From positions 62,001-126,000 of the forward strand of contig NZ_JAQBIE010000005.1 in the NCBI RefSeq assembly GCF_028294535.1: a DNA stretch of 64,000 nt, written 5' to 3'. The position numbers were made by a program, and so were the translations under genes. Positions 1-10,441 of this stretch are shown piece after piece. Numbering within the stretch: position 1 is the stretch's first letter; each line of letters starts with the position of its first letter. The notes below the pieces were generated by a model. The model had not been told where the DNA came from. It did not search any database and was given only the letters and a program-made list of their open reading frames with translations. This DNA comes from Paracoccus onchidii. GTDB lineage: Bacteria > Pseudomonadota > Alphaproteobacteria > Rhodobacterales > Rhodobacteraceae.

Positions 1-841
1 CACCTTCGGCGAGCGCACCATAAATTGCATCGGTCAATGCATGCATACCGACATCGGCATCGGAATGTCCGATCAGTCCGCAATCATGGGGGATCTTCAC
101 CCCACACAGCCAGACATGATCGCCCTGGCCGAAAGCGTGCACATCATATCCATTGCCCAGGCGAATATCCATCTTCCCTCTCAGCAGCCGTTCGGCCCGC
201 GCGAAATCGGCGGGGTAGGTGATCTTGAGATTGTTTTCATCACCCGGGGTGATTTCAACCTCGATACCGGATTTCCGGGCAAGTTCGACATCATCGGCGG
301 CATCTTCGGGATGGGCGCGATGAGCCTCAAGTATCGCTGCCAGGGCGAATCCTTGCGGTGTCTGGGCGCGAAACAATCCTTCCCGGGACGCGGTGCCGCG
401 CACCTGGCCGTTTTCTCCGCGCCACAATGCGTCGGAGACGGGAAGGGCAGGCGCAGCGGCCCGCGCGCCGCCCTGTAACGCCGTCACCACGCCGGCGATA
501 ACCTGCTGGCTGACCAGCGGTCGCGCGCCGTCATGGATCAGGACATGGCTGATGCCGCTATGTTTCAGGGTCTCAAGCGCGGCGCGGACACTGGCGGCGC
601 GTGTGGCGCCACCGATGACGATGGTGGCCACCCCTTGCGTCAGGGCAATCGCCTGGGCGACATCATCCGGGTGCACGACCAGAATGATGCGCTCAAAGCC
701 CGCAAAGGCGGCCAGAGCATGGGCCAGAACTGCGCGATCGCCCAATTGCCGCCATTGTTTCGGCCCCTCACCCCCGGCGCGGCTGCCGCGACCCGCAGCC
801 GTGATGATCGCGGCGAAGCCGTGGGGTGCGGGTCCGGTCAT
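1..841 (-). CDS. ispDF: Bifunctional IspD/IspF (MEP pathway), C-terminus beyond window
   Basis: Reading the minus strand from 841 gives an IspD cytidylyltransferase with the nucleotide-binding signature [10 protein letters not shown] at residues ~14-23 and HDGARPLV further on. It runs without a stop into an IspF domain with the metal-site DVHAF and GHSDADV motifs. The fused enzyme makes CDP-methylerythritol and then methylerythritol cyclodiphosphate for isoprenoid synthesis; fusion is common in alphaproteobacteria. The ATG overlaps the purL stop as ATGA, so the gene is probably translationally coupled to purL. The last part of IspF lies outside the window. Identification is firm. Confidence 0.95.
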   Translation of the reverse strand, partial: MTGPAPHGFAAIITAAGRGSRAGGEGPKQWRQLGDRAVLAHALAAFAGFERIILVVHPDDVAQAIALTQGVATIVIGGATRAASVRAALETLKHSGISHVLIHDGARPLVSQQVIAGVVTALQGGARAAAPALPVSDALWRGENGQVRGTASREGLFRAQTPQGFALAAILEAHRAHPEDAADDVELARKSGIEVEITPGDENNLKITYPADFARAERLLRGKMDIRLGNGYDVHAFGQGDHVWLCGVKIPHDCGLIGHSDADVGMHALTDAIYGALAEG

Positions 842-3018
842 GCGTGGTCGGGCACGTCGCCATGGATCGCGTCGGCAAAGGCCGAACGATAAAGCGACGA
901 CAACAGCTGAAGCGGCGCGCGATCCCCCCCAAGGGCAACTGTGTCGCCGCCAACCTGTCCGACCTGCGTCATTGGCACGTTGGCCTTGGCCGCAGCCTCC
1001 AGCAGCGTTTTGGCATTGTCGGGCGAGGCGGCGACCAGATACCGGGCCTGATCTTCGCCGAACAGTTGCGGGATCCGATCGTCGTCAAGGGTGATGCCCA
1101 GCCCTGCCGCTTCGCCCATTTCGAACGCGGCCAGTGCAAGCCCGCCATCGGACAGGTCCGTGGCCGCGGCAAGATGCGCGCGCATGTCACGCAGGAAGGT
1201 GCCGTGCTTTCGCTCGGCTTCGAGGTCGACATGAGGCGCGTCGCCGGTTTCCATGCCAAAGGCTTCATAGGCCAGGGCGGATTGTCCCAGATGGCCCTCG
1301 GTCTTGCCAATCACCAACAGGACGTCGCCTTCGGATGGCAATCCGGCGATCAGGTTCGCCAGATCATCGATCAGTCCGACCCCGCCGATGGTCGGGGTGG
1401 GCAGGATGCCCTTGCCGTCGGTCTCGTTGTATAGCGAAACGTTGCCCGACACGATCGGAAAGTCCAGCGCCCGGCAAGCCTCGCCGATGCCCTTGATGGC
1501 TCCGACGAACTGCCCCATGATTTCGGGCTTTTCGGGGTTGCCAAAATTGAGGTTGTCCGTCGTGGCCAACGGCAGGGCGCCCGCCGCGCACAGGTTGCGA
1601 TAGGCTTCGGCGACAGCCTGTTTGCCACCTTCTTGCGGGTTCGCGCGGACATAGCGAGGTGTCACGTCACTGGTGAAGGCCAGGGCCTTGTTGGTGCCGT
1701 GAACGCGCACGATCCCGGCCCCGATGCCGGGGCGGCGGATCGTGTCTGCGCCGACCTGGGTGTCATATTGTTCCCAGACCCATGATTTATGGGCATAGTT
1801 GGGCGAGCCGATCAGGGTTTTCAACGCCGCGATCGGGCCGATTTCGGGAAGGGCCGGCGTTTCGGTAACCGGCGGCGTCTCGACCCAGAGGCGATCATAT
1901 TCCGGTGCACTGGAAGACAGTTTGGACAGCGGCAGATCGGCCTTGATGTCACTTCCGTGGAGGATCAGGAAACGATCCTCGGCAATGGTTTCCCCGACAA
2001 TGGCGAAATCGAGATCCCACTTTTCAAAGATCGCGCGGGCTTCGGCCTCTTTTTCGGGCTTCAGCACCATCAGCATCCGTTCCTGGGATTCCGACAGCAT
2101 CATCTCATAGGCGGTCATGTTGGTTTCGCGCTGCGGCACGGCATCAAGCTGCAGCTTGATGCCCAACCCGCCCTTGTCGCCCATCTCGACGGCCGAACAT
2201 GTCAGGCCCGCGGCGCCCATGTCCTGAATCGAGATCACCGCCCCCGATGCCATCAGTTCAAGACAGGCCTCCAACAGGCATTTTTCGGTGAATGGCGCGC
2301 CGACCTGAACGGTGGGGCGCTTGTCTTCGATCGTGTCATCGAACTCGGCTGATGCCATGGTCGCACCGCCCACGCCATCGCGCCCGGTCTTGGCACCAAG
2401 ATACACGACCGGCATGCCCACACCCGAGGCCGCCGAATAAAAGATCTTGTCGGTATCCGCCAAGCCTGCGGCAAAGGCATTCACAAGGCAGTTGCCATCA
2501 TAGGACGGATGAAATCGAACCTCGCCGCCGACATTGGGAACCCCGAAGCAATTGCCGTATGCCCCGATGCCTTCGACCACGCCCTTGACCAGATGCGGGG
2601 TCTTGGGATGCTGGGGGCGGCCGAAAGATAGCGAATCCATCGCGGCGATCGGGCGTGCGCCCATCGTGAACACGTCGCGCAGGATCCCGCCAACGCCGGT
2701 CGCGGCACCCTGATGCGGCTCGATATAGGACGGGTGGTTGTGGCTTTCCATCTTGAACACCACGGCCTGGCCGTCGCCGATATCGACAATGCCTGCATTC
2801 TCGCCGGGACCACAGATTACCTGAGGGCCATCCGTGGGCAGGGTGCGCAACCATTTCTTTGACGATTTATAGGAGCAATGCTCGTTCCACATCGCGCTGA
2901 AGATTCCCAGTTCCGTGAAACTGGGTTCGCGGCCAATGATGTCAAGAATGCGATCATATTCGTCGGGCTTCAGCCCATGAGCGGCGATCAGTTCCGGGGT
3001 GATCGACGGTTCCTGCAT
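838..3018 (-). CDS. purL: Phosphoribosylformylglycinamidine synthase subunit PurL
   Basis: This 726-residue protein is the large, ATP-dependent subunit of FGAM synthase (small PurL type, which works with PurQ and PurS) in de novo purine synthesis in the cytoplasm. It shows the family pattern from the N-terminal [11 protein letters not shown] segment, through KMESHNHPS and the glycine-rich [16 protein letters not shown] loop, to a repeated second AIRS-like half with [15 protein letters not shown]. Length is normal for the Gram-positive/alphaproteobacterial form. The ATG at 3018 is preceded by an AGGAAGGA ribosome site about eight bases away. It is followed directly by ispDF with a 4-base overlap. 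Confidence 0.97.
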   Translation of the reverse strand: MQEPSITPELIAAHGLKPDEYDRILDIIGREPSFTELGIFSAMWNEHCSYKSSKKWLRTLPTDGPQVICGPGENAGIVDIGDGQAVVFKMESHNHPSYIEPHQGAATGVGGILRDVFTMGARPIAAMDSLSFGRPQHPKTPHLVKGVVEGIGAYGNCFGVPNVGGEVRFHPSYDGNCLVNAFAAGLADTDKIFYSAASGVGMPVVYLGAKTGRDGVGGATMASAEFDDTIEDKRPTVQVGAPFTEKCLLEACLELMASGAVISIQDMGAAGLTCSAVEMGDKGGLGIKLQLDAVPQRETNMTAYEMMLSESQERMLMVLKPEKEAEARAIFEKWDLDFAIVGETIAEDRFLILHGSDIKADLPLSKLSSSAPEYDRLWVETPPVTETPALPEIGPIAALKTLIGSPNYAHKSWVWEQYDTQVGADTIRRPGIGAGIVRVHGTNKALAFTSDVTPRYVRANPQEGGKQAVAEAYRNLCAAGALPLATTDNLNFGNPEKPEIMGQFVGAIKGIGEACRALDFPIVSGNVSLYNETDGKGILPTPTIGGVGLIDDLANLIAGLPSEGDVLLVIGKTEGHLGQSALAYEAFGMETGDAPHVDLEAERKHGTFLRDMRAHLAAATDLSDGGLALAAFEMGEAAGLGITLDDDRIPQLFGEDQARYLVAASPDNAKTLLEAAAKANVPMTQVGQVGGDTVALGGDRAPLQLLSSLYRSAFADAIHGDVPDHA

Positions 3019-3112
3019 CTCTGGTCCTTCCTGGCGGTAGAGTCAGCCGCCTTTTATGGCCTGTCTGTCGCTATGGGAAGGGTCCGCCCGAGGCGGATGC
3101 CACGTTCAAGGC

Positions 3113-3139
3113 AAAAAAAAGCCGGGCACTAAGCCCGGC
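3113..3139 (-). terminator. Rho-independent terminator of the small RNA
   Basis: A perfect 7-bp stem GCCGGGC/GCCCGGC with a 5-base loop (3121-3139) is followed on the minus strand by eight T (3120-3113). It could also end lysR transcripts coming from upstream and separates this unit from purL. Confidence 0.85.
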
Positions 3140-3194
3140 CTAAGTCCAACAGGGAGGTAGAAGGTGATGTGCGATTAAGCTGTCATCGCCTTCG
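3113..3194 (-). ncRNA. Candidate small RNA with exposed CCUCCC motif
   Basis: The minus strand between lysR and purL carries a self-contained transcription unit with a promoter, about 80 nt of RNA and a terminator. The predicted RNA starts near 3194, forms a 5' hairpin (GCGAT/AUCGC arms, 3171-3189), then has an unpaired stretch containing CUACCUCCCU (3151-3160), and ends in a GCCGGGC/GCCCGGC hairpin followed by eight U. No credible reading frame lies inside. An unpaired anti-Shine-Dalgarno CCUCC is typical of alphaproteobacterial trans-acting sRNAs that block translation. The start site is predicted from promoter spacing only, and I cannot name a family. Confidence 0.6.
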
Positions 3195-3200
3195 AAGCCT

Positions 3201-3229
3201 GATTTATGGGCAGGTTGTTAACGGTTCAA
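3201..3229 (-). promoter_or_regulatory. Predicted sigma70-type promoter of the small RNA
   Basis: On the minus strand TTGAAC (3229-3224) and TAAATC (3206-3201) are separated by exactly 17 bases. This places the start about seven bases further, near 3194. Confidence 0.5.
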
Positions 3230-3357
3230 GTCTTTTCATGCTGCAGACGCAGCATAGCCGACATGCAGTTGCCGAATAGCTACACGCTAAAGTTGTAGTT
3301 TGAAGGCCGAATCATGCAAAACAAGGAGAGGATGCCGTTAGATCTGGCCCATTTGCG

Positions 3358-4266
3358 CTATTTTACTGCACGGTTCTCACTTTGGTGGCGGCGATAGGCC
3401 TGGATCTCTTCCAAGACAAAATCGCGGAAGGCTGCGACTCGTTGTGTTTGGCGCAATTCTTCCGGGTAGGCGAGGAAAACCGGCACTTCACCCGATTCCG
3501 TTTCCGGCAGAACCCGCACCAGATCATGATGGTCGGCGGTCAGATAGTCCGGCAATACGCCGATCCCGACATGCGCCAGAACCCCTTGCAAGACACCGAA
3601 ATAGTTGTTGACGGTCAGGGTCGAACGGACATTTTGCGCCATCACGTCCTGCGCCAGACGCGCGCCCGCAGCGACCTGAGGCTGGTCTGTCTTTTGGCAA
3701 ATGATCCGATGACGGGCCAGATCCGCCATGGTTTCGGGCGTTCCGGCAAATTCCAGATATTCGCGCGTGGCATAGAGACGCATCCGGATATTCAGCAATC
3801 TTCTGCGAATAAGGTCGGACTGGCTTGGCTCTTTCATGCGAATGGCGACGTCGGCTTCGCGCATGGGCAGGTCAAGAACCCGTTCTTCCAGCAGAAGATC
3901 GATTTTCAGTTCGGGGTATTTCTCGTACAGTTTGACCAGACGTGGCGCCAGCCAAAGCGTGCCAAAACCGACCGGCGTTGTGACCTTCAATTCGCCCAGG
4001 ACGTTTTCTTCGCTGTCGCGGATGCGCGCAGATGTCGAATCGAGCTTGCGCGCCATCGATGATGTGGCTTCGAACAGCAATTCGCCCTGTTCGGTCAGAA
4101 TCAGCCCGCGCGCATGACGATGGAACAGGGTGGTGCCAAGAGAATCTTCCAGGGCGCGAATCTGGCGGCTGACCGCGGATTGCGAAAGATGCAGGGTGTC
4201 GCCTGCATGTGTCAGGCTGCCCGCATCGGCCACCGCGTGAAATATTCTTAGTTTATCCCAGTCCAT
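3358..4266 (-). CDS. LysR-family transcriptional regulator
   Basis: A classic LysR protein of about 302 residues. The N-terminal winged helix-turn-helix reads KLRIFHAVADAGSLTHAGDTLHLSQSAVS in part, and a substrate-binding effector domain follows from about residue 90. The ATG at 4266 (MDWDKLRIF) is preferred over an in-frame GTG at 4275, because AGGA lies about 11 bases before the ATG but only two before the GTG. It is transcribed away from the indolepyruvate oxidoreductase gene with about 160 bases between them, the usual arrangement for a LysR protein and its target. The ligand is unknown and the regulatory link is inference. Confidence 0.9.
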   Translation of the reverse strand: MDWDKLRIFHAVADAGSLTHAGDTLHLSQSAVSRQIRALEDSLGTTLFHRHARGLILTEQGELLFEATSSMARKLDSTSARIRDSEENVLGELKVTTPVGFGTLWLAPRLVKLYEKYPELKIDLLLEERVLDLPMREADVAIRMKEPSQSDLIRRRLLNIRMRLYATREYLEFAGTPETMADLARHRIICQKTDQPQVAAGARLAQDVMAQNVRSTLTVNNYFGVLQGVLAHVGIGVLPDYLTADHHDLVRVLPETESGEVPVFLAYPEELRQTQRVAAFRDFVLEEIQAYRRHQSENRAVK

Positions 4267-4427
4267 AGCTGTCACATTCCTGCCTAGTCAGCCATGCATT
4301 TTTTGCAAAGCTATCGCAGCCCTGCCTTTCTGTCACGCCTGCGTCAAGCCCGGATTTTTTTCTTTTTCGGTCAGCAATTCTGACCTATACTGCGATGCGG
4401 GGTGCGACACATGGGAGGAAACGCAGA

Positions 4428-7400
4428 ATGAGCAAGCAGGAATTTTCGCTAGCCGATCGTTTCGATCTTTCGAAGACACAGGTATTGCTGAACGGAACGC
4501 AGGCACTTGTGCGGCTGATGCTTATGCAGGCGGCACGAGACAAAGCCGCGGGGCTGAACACCAGCGGTCTTGTGACCGGGTATCGCGGCTCGCCGCTGGG
4601 TGGGGTCGATTTGCAGATGATGCGCGAATCGCGTCGCTTGAACGAGGCAAATGTTCTGTTCCAGCCGGGGCTGAACGAAGATCTTGCCGCAACGGCAATC
4701 TGGGGCAGCCAGCAGGCCGAACTGCGCGGCGAAGGCAGATATGACGGCGTTTATGCCCTTTGGTATGGCAAGGGGCCGGGCGTTGATCGTACCGGCGATG
4801 TGATGCGCCACGGCAATATGGCCGGTTCGTCGCAACATGGCGGCGTCGTCATGGCGATGGGCGATGACCACACCGGCGAATCCTCGACGGTCCTTCATCA
4901 ATCGGACTGGGCGATGATTGATGCCTATATACCGGTTCTGTCACCTGCCGGTGTACAGGAAATCCTGGATTATGGCCTCTATGGGTTTGCCTTGTCGCGC
5001 TATGCCGGCGTCTGGACGGGGCTGAAGACCATGAAGGATACGGTCGAGGCGACGGCCGTTGTCGACGGCAATCCGCACCGGCTGAATTTCGTGCGACCGG
5101 ATTTTGATATTCCGGAAGGCGGGCTGAATATTCGTCTGGGTGATACGCCTGTCATCCAGGAAGCCCGGATGATCGATTTCAAACGCCACGCCGCCGAGGC
5201 GTTCGCGCGGGCCAATCGGATCGATCGCAAGGTCTGGGGCAAGCCCGGTGCCAAGATCGGTTTCGTGGCGGCGGGCAAGAACTGGCTCGATCTGGTGCAT
5301 GCCTTGTCCTTGCTGGGCATCGACGAGGCGGAAGCCGAACGGCTGGGCCTGACCACCTATAAGGTCGGGCAGACATGGCCGCTGGACATGAAGTCCATGC
5401 AGGAATGGTCCGAGGATCTGGAGCTGATTGTTTGTGTTGAAGAAAAGCGAAAGCTGATCGAGGTTCAGCTGAAAGAAGCTATTTTTGACAACCGGCATGG
5501 GCGACGGGTGCATGGTTGGCATCATGATCGAACGCGGGAAGAATTGTTCCCGACCCGCTATGCGCTGGATCCGGTGATGATCGCGCAGAAAATCGGATCG
5601 ATCCTGATCGAAGAAGGCCGCGGCACCGAACATATCCGCGCGGGACTGCAACGCCTGACCGAGGTGCGGCGCAACGATAATGCCCCTGAAATCGCGACGC
5701 GCACGCCATGGTTCTGTTCGGGTTGTCCGCATAATTCTTCGACGCGCCTGCCCGAAGGCAGCCGTGCCTATGCGGGGATCGGCTGTCACTACATGGTTCA
5801 ATGGATGGGGCGCGAAACCGAAGGCTTCACCCATATGGGCGGCGAGGGTGCCAACTGGATAGGCGAAGCGCCGTTCAGTAAAAGAAGTCATGTATTTCAA
5901 AATCTTGGGGATGGAACCTATAACCATTCCGGAAACCTGGCGATCCGTGCGGCGCTGGCCGCCGGAACCAATATCACCTACAAGATCCTGTATAATGACG
6001 CGGTTGCGATGACCGGCGGGCAGCCCAATGAAGGCGGGCTGAGCGCACAGCAGATTGCGCGTGAATTGGTCGCGATGGGTGTCAGCCCTGTCGTCGTGGT
6101 CTTTGATGACAAAGAGGATGTCGACCGTTCGACATTCCCGGGCGGGCTGCGTTTTGAAGAGCGCGCCGAGATGATGAATGTGCAGCGCGAACTGGAAAAA
6201 GTCGCGGGTGTCAGTGCCATCCTGTATATTCAGACCTGCGCCGCGGAAAAACGCCGCAGGCGCAAGAAGGGCGAATTTCCCGATCCTGACCGCCGGGTCT
6301 GGATCAATCCCGAGGTTTGCGAAGGGTGTGGCGATTGTTCGGTCCAGTCCAATTGCGTCTCGATCGTCCCGCTGGACACGGAACTGGGACGCAAGCGCCA
6401 GATCGACCAGTCCAGTTGTAACAAGGATTACAGCTGTCTGAACGGGTTCTGCCCCAGCTTTGTCACCGTCAAGGGTGGCAAGCTGCGCAAACCAAAGGCC
6501 GAGGCGTTCGACATTCCCGATCTGCCCATGCCACAACTGCCCGCGATCAGCGGCACCCATAATGTCGTTATTACGGGCGTCGGTGGGACCGGCGTGGTGA
6601 CAATCGGTGCGGTTCTGGCACAGGCAGCGCATGTCGATGGAAAAGGCGCCGGGATGATGGAGATGGCGGGGCTGGCCCAAAAGGGTGGCGCGGTGCATAT
6701 CCATCTGCGACTGGCGGACAAGCCCGAAGATATCAGTGCCATTCGGGTTGCGACCGGCGAGGCGGATTGCGTGATCGGCGGGGATCTGGTGGTCACGGCC
6801 GGTGCGCGCACGATCGGTCTGATGACCAATGGTCGCAGCGGCGCGGTCGTCAATGATCATGAAATCATTACCGGTGACTTCACCCGCTTTCGTGATTTCC
6901 AGGTCCCGTCGGATCGCCTGCGCATGTCGCTGGAGGCCCGACTGGGCGACAAGGTTGCGTTTTTCGACGCCAATGAGCTGGCGTTGCGGATGCTGGGGGA
7001 TTCGATTTACTCGAACATGCTGGTTCTGGGTGCGTGCTGGCAGCAGGGTCTGATTCCCCTGACGGAAGACGCGATCATGAAGGCGATCGAGCTGAATGGC
7101 ACCAAGACCGAAGAAAACAAAAGGGCTTTCCGCATCGGACGTTGGGCGATGGTTCATCCCGATCAGGCCCGCAAGCCGGTCGACCCGATCCAGTTGCCGA
7201 CCGATCCGGTGGTCTATCGTGCTGAGCGGCTGATCGCCTATCAGGGCAAGGGGTTGGCGCGGAAATTCGAAAAGCTGGTCGCGGCAGCGCCCGCGCCGCT
7301 GCGTGACAGCGTTGCACGGGGCTATTTCAAGTTGCTGGCCTACAAGGACGAATACGAGGTCGCGCGCCTGCATCTGAGCACGGTCGATCAGGTCGCGCAG

Positions 7401-7817
7401 ACATGGGAAGGTGATACCAGGCTGTCGCTGCATCTCGCGCCCCCGATTTTGCCGGGCATGGATGCGCAGGGCCGCCCCAGGAAACGCGAGTTCGGGCCGT
7501 GGATGTTCAAGGCGTTTCGCGTGCTTGCCGCCATGCGCAAGCTGCGGGGCACGCCTTTCGACCCCTTCGGTTACAGTCATGAACGTCGGGTCGAGCGTGG
7601 CATGATCCGCGAATATGAACGGGACATGCAGGCCGTGTTCAAGGATGTCCGGGACGCAACCTTGCCAGTCGCCATTGAATTGGCCGAACTGCCTCTGACT
7701 GTGCGTGGATACGGGCCGGTCAAGGACAAGGCAGTTCAGCAGGCCGCGCAACGGCGCAAGGAGCTGTTGGCGCAGTTGCAGAGCGGAGACGCACCGATCC
7801 GTGAAGCTGCCGAATAA
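4428..7817 (+). CDS. Indolepyruvate ferredoxin oxidoreductase, fused subunits
   Basis: A protein of about 1,129 residues in the fused IorA/IorB family. It decarboxylates aryl-pyruvates from aromatic amino acids to aryl-acetyl-CoA, reducing ferredoxin or a similar carrier. The N-terminal two-thirds is a pyruvate-oxidoreductase-like thiamine diphosphate region (GYRGSPLGG near residue 46; WFCSGCPHN and later GTYNHSGN). A cysteine-rich iron-sulfur segment [13 protein letters not shown] lies near residue 630, and a gamma-type domain starts with [10 protein letters not shown] near residue 715. Start 4428 has GGGAGGAA seven bases upstream. The long minus-strand frame beneath it is a shadow caused by codon bias. 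Confidence 0.93.
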   Translation: MSKQEFSLADRFDLSKTQVLLNGTQALVRLMLMQAARDKAAGLNTSGLVTGYRGSPLGGVDLQMMRESRRLNEANVLFQPGLNEDLAATAIWGSQQAELRGEGRYDGVYALWYGKGPGVDRTGDVMRHGNMAGSSQHGGVVMAMGDDHTGESSTVLHQSDWAMIDAYIPVLSPAGVQEILDYGLYGFALSRYAGVWTGLKTMKDTVEATAVVDGNPHRLNFVRPDFDIPEGGLNIRLGDTPVIQEARMIDFKRHAAEAFARANRIDRKVWGKPGAKIGFVAAGKNWLDLVHALSLLGIDEAEAERLGLTTYKVGQTWPLDMKSMQEWSEDLELIVCVEEKRKLIEVQLKEAIFDNRHGRRVHGWHHDRTREELFPTRYALDPVMIAQKIGSILIEEGRGTEHIRAGLQRLTEVRRNDNAPEIATRTPWFCSGCPHNSSTRLPEGSRAYAGIGCHYMVQWMGRETEGFTHMGGEGANWIGEAPFSKRSHVFQNLGDGTYNHSGNLAIRAALAAGTNITYKILYNDAVAMTGGQPNEGGLSAQQIARELVAMGVSPVVVVFDDKEDVDRSTFPGGLRFEERAEMMNVQRELEKVAGVSAILYIQTCAAEKRRRRKKGEFPDPDRRVWINPEVCEGCGDCSVQSNCVSIVPLDTELGRKRQIDQSSCNKDYSCLNGFCPSFVTVKGGKLRKPKAEAFDIPDLPMPQLPAISGTHNVVITGVGGTGVVTIGAVLAQAAHVDGKGAGMMEMAGLAQKGGAVHIHLRLADKPEDISAIRVATGEADCVIGGDLVVTAGARTIGLMTNGRSGAVVNDHEIITGDFTRFRDFQVPSDRLRMSLEARLGDKVAFFDANELALRMLGDSIYSNMLVLGACWQQGLIPLTEDAIMKAIELNGTKTEENKRAFRIGRWAMVHPDQARKPVDPIQLPTDPVVYRAERLIAYQGKGLARKFEKLVAAAPAPLRDSVARGYFKLLAYKDEYEVARLHLSTVDQVAQTWEGDTRLSLHLAPPILPGMDAQGRPRKREFGPWMFKAFRVLAAMRKLRGTPFDPFGYSHERRVERGMIREYERDMQAVFKDVRDATLPVAIELAELPLTVRGYGPVKDKAVQQAAQRRKELLAQLQSGDAPIREAAE

Positions 7818-7881
7818 CGCAGGTCATTCCCAATTGCCGCGCGGCGTCCTAAAACATGTCGTGCGGCAAGAGGAGCAAGCA

Positions 7882-8694
7882 ATGGCAGTTGGTGTTTTCG
7901 ATTCGGGTTTGGGTGGTCTGACCGTGCATCAGGCGATCGCCGCCCGGCTGCCGGATGTCCCGCTGGTCTATCTTGGTGACAATGCGCATGCACCATATGG
8001 CGTGCGGACGGCCGATGACATCTATGACCTGACCTGCGCAGGGGTGGAACGTCTTTGGCAGGAAGGGTGCGATCTGGTCATTCTTGCCTGCAACACGGCC
8101 AGTGCCGCGGCGTTGCGCCGGATGCAGGAGACCTGGTTGCCGCAAGACAAGCGTGTTCTGGGGGTTTTCGTGCCGATGATCGAGGCCCTGACCGAGCGTC
8201 GCTGGGGGGACAATTCCCCGCCCCGCGAGGTCAAGGTCAAGCATGTCGCGCTGTTTGCCACCCCGGCAACCGTGGCCAGCCGGGCGTTCCAGCGCGAACT
8301 TGCGTTCCGGGCCGTCGGTGTCGATGTCGAGGCACAGCCTTGTGCCGGTGTCGTTGATGCCATCGAACAAGGCGACGAGATTCTTGCCGAAGCCCTGGTG
8401 ACGAGCCATGTCGAGGCCCTGAGACGCCGGATGCCCAGCCCCGAAGCTGCAATTCTTGGCTGTACGCATTATCCTTTTGTCCAGGATGTGTTCAGCCGCG
8501 CGCTGGGAGCGGATGTCGAAGTTTACAGTCAGGCGGGGCTGGTGGCCGACAGCCTGGCGGATTATCTTGAGCGCCGGCCGGAATTTATTGGTGCCGGACG
8601 GGTCTCGAAATATCTGACGACGGGCGATCCACGGCGGGTTTCTGGCAAGGCTACGCAATTCCTGCGCAGCCCGATCACATTCGAATCCGCTTGA
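7882..8694 (+). CDS. murI: Glutamate racemase
   Basis: A 270-residue enzyme making D-glutamate for peptidoglycan. It has the family N-terminus FDSGLGG, the first catalytic cysteine in ACNTAS (Cys70) and the second in GCTHYP (Cys194), and normal length. The ATG at 7882 follows an AGAGGAGC ribosome site and gives the expected [12 protein letters not shown] start. It lies 64 bases after the oxidoreductase and nine before ccmE, so it is probably cotranscribed with ccmE. Confidence 0.96.
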   Translation: MAVGVFDSGLGGLTVHQAIAARLPDVPLVYLGDNAHAPYGVRTADDIYDLTCAGVERLWQEGCDLVILACNTASAAALRRMQETWLPQDKRVLGVFVPMIEALTERRWGDNSPPREVKVKHVALFATPATVASRAFQRELAFRAVGVDVEAQPCAGVVDAIEQGDEILAEALVTSHVEALRRRMPSPEAAILGCTHYPFVQDVFSRALGADVEVYSQAGLVADSLADYLERRPEFIGAGRVSKYLTTGDPRRVSGKATQFLRSPITFESA

Positions 8695-8703
8695 AGAGGC
8701 ACT

Positions 8704-9162
8704 ATGTCAGGATTGAAATCATTGAAGAAACGTCGCCGCGTGCAGGTGATTTCTGCCGCGGCACTGGCCTTGGTGATCGCGACGGTGCTGATCGGTTACG
8801 GATTTCGCGACGGGATCAATCTCTATCGTTCTCCGACGCAGGTCAGTGAGGCGGCCCCTGCGCCGGATGAGTATTTTCAGCTGGGCGGGCTGGTCAAGGA
8901 TGGCTCTATCGTGGATCGGGGCGGGGTGCGCTTTGATTTCGTGATTACCGACGGCCTGGCCGAGATCGCGGTGACATATACCGGCGATGATCCCCGCCCC
9001 GATCTGTTCAAGGAGGGACAGGGAACGATTGCCAAGGGCTATTATCGCGACGGTCGTTTCGAGGCAAAGGACCTGCTGGCCAAGCATGATGAAAGCTATA
9101 TGCCGCGCGAGGTCGTCGACACCTTGAAGGAAAGCGGCGTCTACAAGGATCCGAATTCCTGA
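8704..9162 (+). CDS. ccmE: Cytochrome c maturation heme chaperone CcmE
   Basis: A 152-residue membrane-anchored periplasmic protein that binds heme covalently and delivers it to CcmF/CcmH. It has a basic N-terminus (KSLKKRRRV), one transmembrane segment at ~14-33, an OB-fold domain, and the heme-binding HxxxY motif as His128 and Tyr132 (AKHDESYMP). It sits nine bases after murI. Its functional partners ccmF and ccmH lie about 1.3 kb downstream, separated by two lysis genes that are unrelated to cytochrome maturation. Confidence 0.96.
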   Translation: MSGLKSLKKRRRVQVISAAALALVIATVLIGYGFRDGINLYRSPTQVSEAAPAPDEYFQLGGLVKDGSIVDRGGVRFDFVITDGLAEIAVTYTGDDPRPDLFKEGQGTIAKGYYRDGRFEAKDLLAKHDESYMPREVVDTLKESGVYKDPNS

Positions 9163-9170
9163 AACCGGGC

Positions 9171-9193
9171 GTTGCGCGTGGTGATCGCGCAAC
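9171..9193. repeat. Inverted repeat after ccmE
   Basis: GTTGCGCG and CGCGCAAC form an 8-bp perfect stem with a 7-base loop just after the ccmE stop. There is no long T run, so it may be a weak terminator or an RNA-stabilising hairpin. Confidence 0.5.
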
Positions 9194-9203
9194 GTTCTCA
9201 TGA

Positions 9204-9218
9204 TTAACAGAACGTTAA
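9204..9218. promoter_or_regulatory. CtrA-type binding site TTAA-N7-TTAA
   Basis: A perfect TTAA, seven bases, TTAA lies 48 bases before the endolysin start. This is the consensus of the alphaproteobacterial master regulator CtrA, which in Rhodobacter capsulatus is needed for expression of GTA release genes. I saw no other perfect copy in the intergenic regions of this window. Confidence 0.65.
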
Positions 9219-9265
9219 ATTGCAGGCCCCACCTTTGGCGACAGGGATCGCGAAAAGGATAGGCA

Positions 9266-9877
9266 ATGCAAAGCGTAGAAGAAATCGCGCGGGAAATCGT
9301 CAGCCGCGAAGGTGGATATGTGAACGACCCCGATGATCCGGGAGGGGCCACGATCCACGGTGTGACGATCGGCACGATGCGCAGTCTGGGGTTGGACCTT
9401 AACCGCGATGGTCGAATCGACGCGACCGATGTCAAGGCGCTGACAAGGGCGCAGGCCGAACAGATTTTCGTTGAACATTACTTTCGCAAGCCGGGCATCT
9501 CGCAATTGCCAGATAGACTGCATGCCAGCGTATTTGACATGTATGTCAATGCTGGCCGGAACGCGGTGAAGATCTTGCAGCGATTGACCTCCAGAATGGG
9601 CTTTCCGGCCAGCGATGATGGCCTGATTGGCCCAGAGACTGTTCAGGCCGCAAGGGATGCATCGCGTGCGGCCCCGGATCATCTGGCGGACGCATATGGG
9701 ATCGCGCGGCGGAATTACTATTACGCATTGGCGGATCAGCGCCCTGCCAGCCGCAAATATGCCTCGACCCAAAAATCGACCAAGGGCGGGTGGATAATCC
9801 GGGCCGAGGCATTCATCAGCCCTCACTACCACCTGACCCAAGCTCAACATCGTGAAAGGATTGCCGCATGGGCATGA
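9266..9877 (+). CDS. GH108-type endolysin (peptidoglycan hydrolase), GTA-like
   Basis: A 203-residue protein of the glycoside hydrolase 108 / ZliS-like muramidase family. The N-terminal catalytic motif EGGYVNDPDDPGGAT places the acid Glu at residue 15, and a peptidoglycan-binding-like C-terminus contains GLIGPETVQAA. There is no signal peptide, as expected for an enzyme released by a holin. The next gene, overlapping by 10 bases, encodes that holin. In R. capsulatus a like pair (rcc00555/rcc00556) lyses the cell to release gene transfer agent particles; orthology here is inferred from domain pairing and the CtrA-type site. Confidence 0.85.
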   Translation: MQSVEEIAREIVSREGGYVNDPDDPGGATIHGVTIGTMRSLGLDLNRDGRIDATDVKALTRAQAEQIFVEHYFRKPGISQLPDRLHASVFDMYVNAGRNAVKILQRLTSRMGFPASDDGLIGPETVQAARDASRAAPDHLADAYGIARRNYYYALADQRPASRKYASTQKSTKGGWIIRAEAFISPHYHLTQAQHRERIAAWA

Positions 9878-10404
9878 TTGACCGTTTCATCGGCTTGGGG
9901 GCGAACGCCACGGCGCTGGGAAACGCTGCGGCAGGAATGGCCGAGGTCTTTACCCGCAATCAAACACGCAAGATGGAGCTGGAAGAGGCGGCCTATTCCC
10001 AGGCGGTTTCACAGTTCGGGCAAGAATTCGCCGTTCAGCAAAGCGGCGTTTTCAACAGCCTCGTCAATGGGCTGAATCGGCTTCCACGACCGTTATTGGC
10101 ATTGGGCACGATGGGCTTGTTTGTCTATGCCATGATTGAACCCACTGGATTTGGGCTGCGCATGCAGGGTTTGCAGCAGGTGCCCGAGCCGCTTTGGTGG
10201 TTGCTGGGTGCGATCGTCGGGTTCTATTTCGGTGCGCGTGAGGCACATTATTTCCGGCATCGAAACTGGTCGGTGCCGGAAAACGGCGCCATGGCAAAGT
10301 CGGCCTCGGCGACGCCGCAAATGCTGCAGGGGTGGGTTGCGCCAAAAGAAGATTTTGCCGACAATGCCGCCCTGCGCGATTGGGCCGCCAGCTTGCGCGG
10401 ATAG
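9868..10404 (+). CDS. Holin family protein (3-TM type), GTA-like
   Basis: A 178-residue protein with an amphipathic N-terminal half and two clear hydrophobic segments around residues ~75-90 (LLALGTMGLFVYAMI) and ~108-125 (LWWLLGAIVGFYFGA), matching the holin family found beside GH108 muramidases in Rhodobacterales. It should form membrane lesions that let the endolysin reach the wall. The ATG at 9868 overlaps the endolysin and has GAAAGGA eight bases upstream. A strong terminator follows, so the pair is a closed two-gene cassette within the ccm cluster. Confidence 0.82.
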   Translation: MGMIDRFIGLGANATALGNAAAGMAEVFTRNQTRKMELEEAAYSQAVSQFGQEFAVQQSGVFNSLVNGLNRLPRPLLALGTMGLFVYAMIEPTGFGLRMQGLQQVPEPLWWLLGAIVGFYFGAREAHYFRHRNWSVPENGAMAKSASATPQMLQGWVAPKEDFADNAALRDWAASLRG

Positions 10405-10441
10405 GTCGCATCGCAAAGACGCGATTGTGAAGCATTGGGCC

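Noticed and set aside
838..3112. Purine riboswitch or other leader in front of purL
   Set aside because: The purL leader is short and shows only a simple GC-rich hairpin; no conserved riboswitch core was recognised.
3332..3400. Short plus-strand ORF (MPLDLAHLRYF...) with an AAGGAG-like sequence just before its ATG
   Set aside because: It has only about 21 codons, runs into the lysR 3' end, and has no promoter or conservation evidence. The ribosome site is too close to the ATG.
4941..7751. A 936-codon open frame on the minus strand opposite the indolepyruvate oxidoreductase
   Set aside because: Its translation has no recognisable domain, is rich in residues expected from mirror codon bias, and lies entirely within a well-supported gene on the other strand.
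9266..10404. Prophage remnant
   Set aside because: Only lysis genes are present, they are set neatly within the ccm cluster with their own control elements, and there is no integrase, attachment site or structural gene. A GTA lysis module fits better.
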